Shown here: in pieces, positions 6,300 through 8,917 of the stretch | How positions within the stretch are numbered: the stretch's first letter is position 1 | Layout: each line of letters opens with the position of its first letter | Origin: an uncultured Cloacibacillus sp. | GTDB taxonomy: Bacteria > Synergistota > Synergistia > Synergistales > Synergistaceae | Direction of reading: 5' to 3' | Assembly (NCBI GenBank): GCA_900544635.1 | Contig: UQVV01000062.1 | Span: 1-8,917, forward strand | DNA length: 8,917 nucleotides | The notes under the pieces: generated by a model | What the model saw: only the letters and a program-made list of their open reading frames with translations | Databases searched by the model: none | Told to the model about the DNA's origin: nothing | Made by a program: the position numbers and the translations under genes

Positions 6300-6305
6300 T
6301 ATAAT
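6300..6305 (+). promoter_or_regulatory. -10 box candidate for gap-pgk
   Basis: TATAAT at 6300-6305 matches the sigma-70-type -10 consensus exactly. Initiation would be near 6312, giving a short leader of about 29 nt with the ribosome binding site AAGGAGG at 6324-6330. No good -35 hexamer sits 16-18 bp upstream; that area lies within the inverted repeat. The promoter is therefore tentative and may need an activator. Readthrough from the upstream operon is also possible because no standard + strand terminator separates them. Confidence 0.45.
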
Positions 6306-6340
6306 GCAAAGGATATAACCTATAAGGAGGGCATTTTATC

Positions 6341-7360
6341 ATGGCCAAGTATAAGGTTGCAATCAACGGTTTCGGACGCATCGGGCGTCTCTCCCTTCGC
6401 GCGTTCTTCACGAACGGCAAGGAAAACGAATTTGAAATAGTCGCTATCAACGACCTGACGCCGCCGTCCTCGCTCGCGTATCTTCTCAAGTACGACTCCG
6501 TCTTCCGCCGCTTCCCGGGCACCGTCGAAGTCGACGGAGACTACCTCGTCGTAAACGGACAGAGAATCAGAGCCCTCGCCGAGCCCGATCCCGCGAAACT
6601 CCCGTGGAAGGAAATGGGCGTCGACCTCGTCATCGAGTCGACCGGACGCTACACCGACGCCAACCAGGCTTCGGCCCACATCGCCGCCGGCGCGAAGAAG
6701 GTAATCATCTCCGCCCCCGCGAAGAACCATGACGCGACGATAGTCATGGGCGTCAACGAGGAAGTCTACGACCCCGCGAAGCACAACATTATCTCCAACG
6801 CTTCCTGCACGACGAACTGCCTCGCGCCTGTCTGCAAGGTCCTCCAGAGCAAGTTCGGCATCAAGGAAGGACTTATGAACACCGTCCACGCCTACACGAA
6901 CGACCAGAAGACGCTCGACTTCCCGCACAAGAACCTCTCGCGCGGAAGAGCCGCGGCGCTCTCCATCATCCCGACCAGCACCGGCGCGGCGAAGGCCATC
7001 TCCGAAGTCATGCCGGAGCTCAAGGGCAAGCTCAACGGCTTCGCGCTCCGCGTCCCGACGCCGGACGTCTCCGTCGTAGACCTCACCGTGGTGCTTGAGA
7101 AGCCCGCGACGGCCGACGACGTGAACGCCGCGATGAAGGAAGCCGCCGAGACCTACCTCAAGGGCATCCTCGAGTACGAGCCGGAAGACCTCGTTTCGAT
7201 GGACTTCGTCGGCGACACGCATTCCTCTATATTCGCGCCGCGCCACACGATGGCTATGGGCGACAAGATGATAAAGCTCCTCTCGTGGTACGACAACGAG
7301 TGCGGCTACAGCAACAGAGTAATAGACCTCGCGAACTACATCCTCAAAAAAGGACTGTAA
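6341..7360 (+). CDS. gap: Type I glyceraldehyde-3-phosphate dehydrogenase
   Basis: This enzyme catalyses the NAD-dependent oxidation and phosphorylation of glyceraldehyde 3-phosphate to 1,3-bisphosphoglycerate, and the reverse in gluconeogenesis, as a cytosolic homotetramer. The 339 residues match the usual length. Visible features are the Rossmann motif NGFGRIGR (9-16), Asp38 after the second strand, which is typical of NAD preference, the catalytic block [12 protein letters not shown] with Cys156, the base His183 in TVHAYT, the S-loop [20 protein letters not shown] (200-219), and [13 protein letters not shown] (315-327) near the C-terminus. The start has a strong AAGGAGG (6324-6330) 10 nt upstream of the ATG. 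pgk follows after 4 bp, so the two are cotranscribed. All catalytic residues are present and I see nothing odd in the protein; the upstream inverted repeat suggests specific regulation. Confidence 0.98.
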   Translation: MAKYKVAINGFGRIGRLSLRAFFTNGKENEFEIVAINDLTPPSSLAYLLKYDSVFRRFPGTVEVDGDYLVVNGQRIRALAEPDPAKLPWKEMGVDLVIESTGRYTDANQASAHIAAGAKKVIISAPAKNHDATIVMGVNEEVYDPAKHNIISNASCTTNCLAPVCKVLQSKFGIKEGLMNTVHAYTNDQKTLDFPHKNLSRGRAAALSIIPTSTGAAKAISEVMPELKGKLNGFALRVPTPDVSVVDLTVVLEKPATADDVNAAMKEAAETYLKGILEYEPEDLVSMDFVGDTHSSIFAPRHTMAMGDKMIKLLSWYDNECGYSNRVIDLANYILKKGL

Positions 7361-7364
7361 CGCT

Positions 7365-8555
7365 ATGCGCCTGAAGACCTTTTCTCCCTCGGACGTAGCG
7401 GGTAAAAAGGTTCTGGTCAGGGTGGACTTCAACGTCCCCCTGGCCGACGGCAGGGTCAGCGACGACACGCGCATAAAAGCGCACCTTCCGACGCTGACGG
7501 CTCTGCGCGAAGCGGGCGCTAAAATCGCGCTCGTCTCGCACCTCGGCCGCCCGAAGGGAACGGTCAACCTCAAATACACGCTCGAGCCCGTCGGCGAAGA
7601 GCTCGCGAAGCTGACCGGATGGCCCGTGCGCTTCGTCTCCGACTGCATCGGCGAGAAGGTCGACGAAGCCGTCGCTGACTGGAAAGACGGCGAAGTGCTC
7701 CTGCTCGAAAACGTCCGCTTCCATCCGGAAGAAGAAAAGAACGACATGGAGTTCGCGAAGAAGCTCGTCAAGAATTTCGACGTATTCGTCATGGACGCCT
7801 TCAGCGCCGCGCACAGGGCGCACGCCTCGACGCGCGCGGCGGCGGAGCTCATTCCGTCCTTCTCGGGCAAGCTCATCGACCGCGAGATAACGATGCTCTC
7901 CGCGGCGCGCGACGAGCCGAAGAAGCCCTTCGTGCTCATCCTCGGCGGCGCCAAGGTCTCCGACAAAATCGCGGTCGTCGAGAACATGCTCAAGAAAGCC
8001 GACACGATACTCATCGGCGGAGGGATGGCCTTCACCTTCCTCAAGGCCCAGGGGCTCGAGATAGGCAAATCGCTCTGCGAGACGGAGAAGCTCGACTTCG
8101 CGGCCAAAATGCTCGAAGAGGCGAAGGCGCTCGGCGTGAAGATACTTCTGCCGGTAGACGCAATAGTCGCGCCCGAGTTCAAGGCCGACGCTCCCGCGAA
8201 GGCGGTCAGGGCCGACGCCATCCCGCAGGACGAGATGGGACTCGACATAGGCCCCGAGACGGCTGAGCTCTTCGCGAAAGAGATACTCGCCGCGAAGACC
8301 GTCCTCTGGAACGGCCCGATGGGCGTCTTTGAAATGCCCGCTTTCGCGAAAGGCACGGAAGCGGTAGCGAAGGCGCTCGCCGATGCGACGGCGAACGGCG
8401 CTCTGACGGTCGTAGGCGGGGGAGACTCCGCGGCGGCGATAGCGCTCTTCAAGATGGAAGACAAGGTATCGCACGTCTCGACGGGCGGGGGAGCGAGCCT
8501 CGAATTCTTCGAAGGCAAGAGCCTTCCCGGCATAGAGCCCTACGTAGTCGAGTAA
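7365..8555 (+). CDS. pgk: Phosphoglycerate kinase
   Basis: This enzyme transfers the acyl phosphate of 1,3-bisphosphoglycerate to ADP, giving ATP and 3-phosphoglycerate, directly after the GAPDH step. The 396 residues are of normal length, with two domains. The N-terminal substrate domain shows VRVDFNVP (18-25), SHLGRP (58-63), LLENVRF (113-119) and DAFSAAHRAHAST (144-156). The C-terminal nucleotide domain shows LGGAKVSDKI (193-202), WNGPMGVFE (315-323), GGGDSAAA (351-358) and STGGGASLEF (372-381). The usual DAFGTAHR is DAFSAAHR here, a mild variation. The start uses AAGGA at 7350-7354, inside the end of gap, 10 nt from the ATG. The 4-bp gap implies coupling to gap. A good terminator follows at 8567, so tpiA is not simply the third gene of the same transcript. 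Confidence 0.98.
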   Translation: MRLKTFSPSDVAGKKVLVRVDFNVPLADGRVSDDTRIKAHLPTLTALREAGAKIALVSHLGRPKGTVNLKYTLEPVGEELAKLTGWPVRFVSDCIGEKVDEAVADWKDGEVLLLENVRFHPEEEKNDMEFAKKLVKNFDVFVMDAFSAAHRAHASTRAAAELIPSFSGKLIDREITMLSAARDEPKKPFVLILGGAKVSDKIAVVENMLKKADTILIGGGMAFTFLKAQGLEIGKSLCETEKLDFAAKMLEEAKALGVKILLPVDAIVAPEFKADAPAKAVRADAIPQDEMGLDIGPETAELFAKEILAAKTVLWNGPMGVFEMPAFAKGTEAVAKALADATANGALTVVGGGDSAAAIALFKMEDKVSHVSTGGGASLEFFEGKSLPGIEPYVVE

Positions 8556-8566
8556 GAGAGACGATA

Positions 8567-8607
8567 AAATAAACGCCTTCATCAAAAGTGGAGGCGTTTA
8601 TTTATAT
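8567..8607 (+). terminator. Intrinsic terminator after pgk
   Basis: A 14-bp stem pairs 8567-8580 (AAATAAACGCCTTC) with 8590-8603, with one G-T wobble, around a 9-nt loop ATCAAAAGT. The descending arm ends in TTTATTTATAT, giving a U-rich tail. Because the ascending arm starts with AAATAAA, the element may also work weakly in the other direction. It closes the gap-pgk unit 11 bp after the pgk stop. Confidence 0.85.
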
Positions 8608-8648
8608 CTAACGTTATCAATATTATATGACAGCAATATAACGTTAGA
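8607..8648. promoter_or_regulatory. Paired TAACGTTA palindromes, operator candidate for tpiA
   Basis: TCTAACGTTAT (8607-8617) and ATAACGTTAGA (8638-8648) are perfect inverted 11-bp copies. Each contains the self-palindromic 8-mer TAACGTTA (8609-8616 and 8639-8646), 30 bp apart centre to centre, close to three helical turns. One copy overlaps the -35 candidate and the other the -10 candidate of the tpiA promoter. This is the layout of two dimer sites on one DNA face, so I infer a repressor operator. A 20-nt-loop RNA hairpin is the alternative reading, but no T-run follows it. Confidence 0.6.
8614..8642 (+). promoter_or_regulatory. Promoter candidate for tpiA
   Basis: TTATCA (8614-8619, four of six matches to TTGACA) and TATAAC (8637-8642, five of six matches to TATAAT) are separated by exactly 17 bp in an AT-rich island within GC-rich surroundings. 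Initiation near 8649 would leave a leader of about 85 nt before the tpiA ATG. Its position just after the pgk terminator supports independent transcription. Confidence 0.5.
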
Positions 8649-8662
8649 GCAAAGCGCCCAGC

Positions 8663-8701
8663 GGTGTGGGAGAATGGCCGTTTCGCCGCGATTTCCGCAC
8701 C
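8663..8701 (+). other. Foldable tpiA 5' leader hairpin
   Basis: GGTGTGGGA (8663-8671) can pair with TTCCGCACC (8693-8701) as a 9-bp stem with two G-U pairs. A small inner GGC/GCC stem (8676-8678 with 8685-8687) can form inside. It lies between the presumed transcription start and the ribosome binding site. I recognise no known riboswitch class; it may simply stabilise the leader. Confidence 0.3.
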
Positions 8702-8733
8702 CGACGATATGATGATAATTGGAGGAATATAAA

Positions 8734-8917
8734 ATGCGCAGAAAATTCATCGCCGGAAACTGGAAGATGAACCACGGCCCGGCGGCGACAAGTGAATTCT
8801 TTAGCAAATTCGGCGCCGAACTGAAGGAAGCGAAAGAGGTACAGGAAGCCGTAGCCGCAGGGACCGAAGAGATAGCCTTCTTCGTTCCCGCAGTTTCTCT
8901 GCTGACGGCGGTAACTA
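8734..8917 (+). CDS. tpiA: Triosephosphate isomerase, 3'-truncated by the window edge
   Basis: The first 61 codons are present. The protein begins MRRKFIAGNWKMNHGP, with the invariant triosephosphate isomerase start AGNWKMN at residues 7-13. It includes the active-site Asn9 and Lys11, equivalent to Asn11 and Lys13 in the usual numbering. FFVPAVSLLTAV (about 49-60) matches the second beta strand and its following turn. The enzyme interconverts dihydroxyacetone phosphate and glyceraldehyde 3-phosphate, feeding GAPDH encoded upstream. The start is supported by GGAGGA at 8721-8726, 7 nt before the ATG. It is separated from pgk by 178 bp holding a terminator, a promoter candidate and paired palindromes, so it is likely transcribed on its own, perhaps with genes to the right of the window. 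Confidence 0.95.
   Translation, partial: MRRKFIAGNWKMNHGPAATSEFFSKFGAELKEAKEVQEAVAAGTEEIAFFVPAVSLLTAVT

Noticed and set aside
6320..8533. 737-codon open frame on the minus strand opposite gap and pgk
   Set aside because: It lies antisense to two clearly functional genes, is rich in Ser/Ala/Arg as expected from the mirror of GC-rich codons, and has no ribosome binding site or family match. It is a shadow frame.
7344..8585. 413-codon minus-strand frame opposite pgk
   Set aside because: Arg/Glu/Val-rich shadow of pgk, spanning the pgk terminator, with no recognisable domain.
8663..8701. Known riboswitch in the tpiA leader
   Set aside because: A stem can form, but I recognise no conserved core of any riboswitch class; kept only as a low-confidence hairpin.
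8598..8807. 69-codon minus-strand frame over the tpiA upstream region
   Set aside because: It crosses the paired palindromes and the tpiA start, has no ribosome binding site and no recognisable motif.
1..8917. CRISPR arrays, insertion sequences, tRNA or rRNA genes
   Set aside because: I saw no regularly spaced repeats, transposase-like frames, terminal inverted repeats with target duplications, or tRNA/rRNA sequence.

Overview
The window is a gene-dense, GC-rich bacterial chromosome segment with every credible gene on the + strand. It reads as a core (housekeeping) region. The order rapZ-yvcK-whiA is the classical Gram-positive type cluster. Here it is followed by a glycogen-debranching-type gene and then gap, pgk and tpiA. 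The GC-rich coding sequence with frequent ATA isoleucine codons and this gene order make me think of Synergistota (Cloacibacillus-like) or a high-GC Firmicute relative. That assignment is recall-based and only moderately likely; a 16S or protein phylogeny would settle it.

Layout. (1) Positions 3-1181: two poorly characterised genes, a DUF4261 protein (its frame is open to the left edge, so probably truncated) and a small DUF5713 protein, closed by a strong intrinsic terminator at 1205-1248. (2) Positions 1269-6198: an extended -10 promoter candidate, then rapZ, yvcK (glmR), whiA and an amylo-alpha-1,6-glucosidase-like gene. These four are packed with 4-bp or 26-bp overlaps or a 9-bp gap, so they form one probable operon. 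(3) Positions 6199-6340: a short intergenic region with two inverted repeats and a TATAAT box, but no usual + strand terminator. (4) Positions 6341-8555: gap and pgk, 4 bp apart, ended by a clear terminator. (5) Positions 8608-8733: a regulatory region with two copies of the palindrome TAACGTTA overlapping a promoter, a foldable leader and a good ribosome binding site, then the start of tpiA, which is cut by the right edge.

How it fits together. RapZ and YvcK/GlmR families control the entry of carbon into amino-sugar and cell-envelope precursors in model species. WhiA is a DNA-binding protein tied to cell division and envelope processes. The debranching-type gene and the GAPDH-PGK-TPI set deal with glucose storage and lower glycolysis/gluconeogenesis. 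The window therefore places carbon-flux control next to carbon-flux enzymes.

Most interesting points. The debranching-type protein keeps the family fold signatures but has lost several usual active-site residues, including Gln at the position where the family has the presumed catalytic Glu. The gap and tpiA upstream regions each hold a distinct, near-perfect inverted repeat placed like an operator. The yvcK product carries an N-terminal membrane segment absent from the short, soluble B. subtilis type. I saw no mobile elements, CRISPR arrays, tRNA or rRNA genes.
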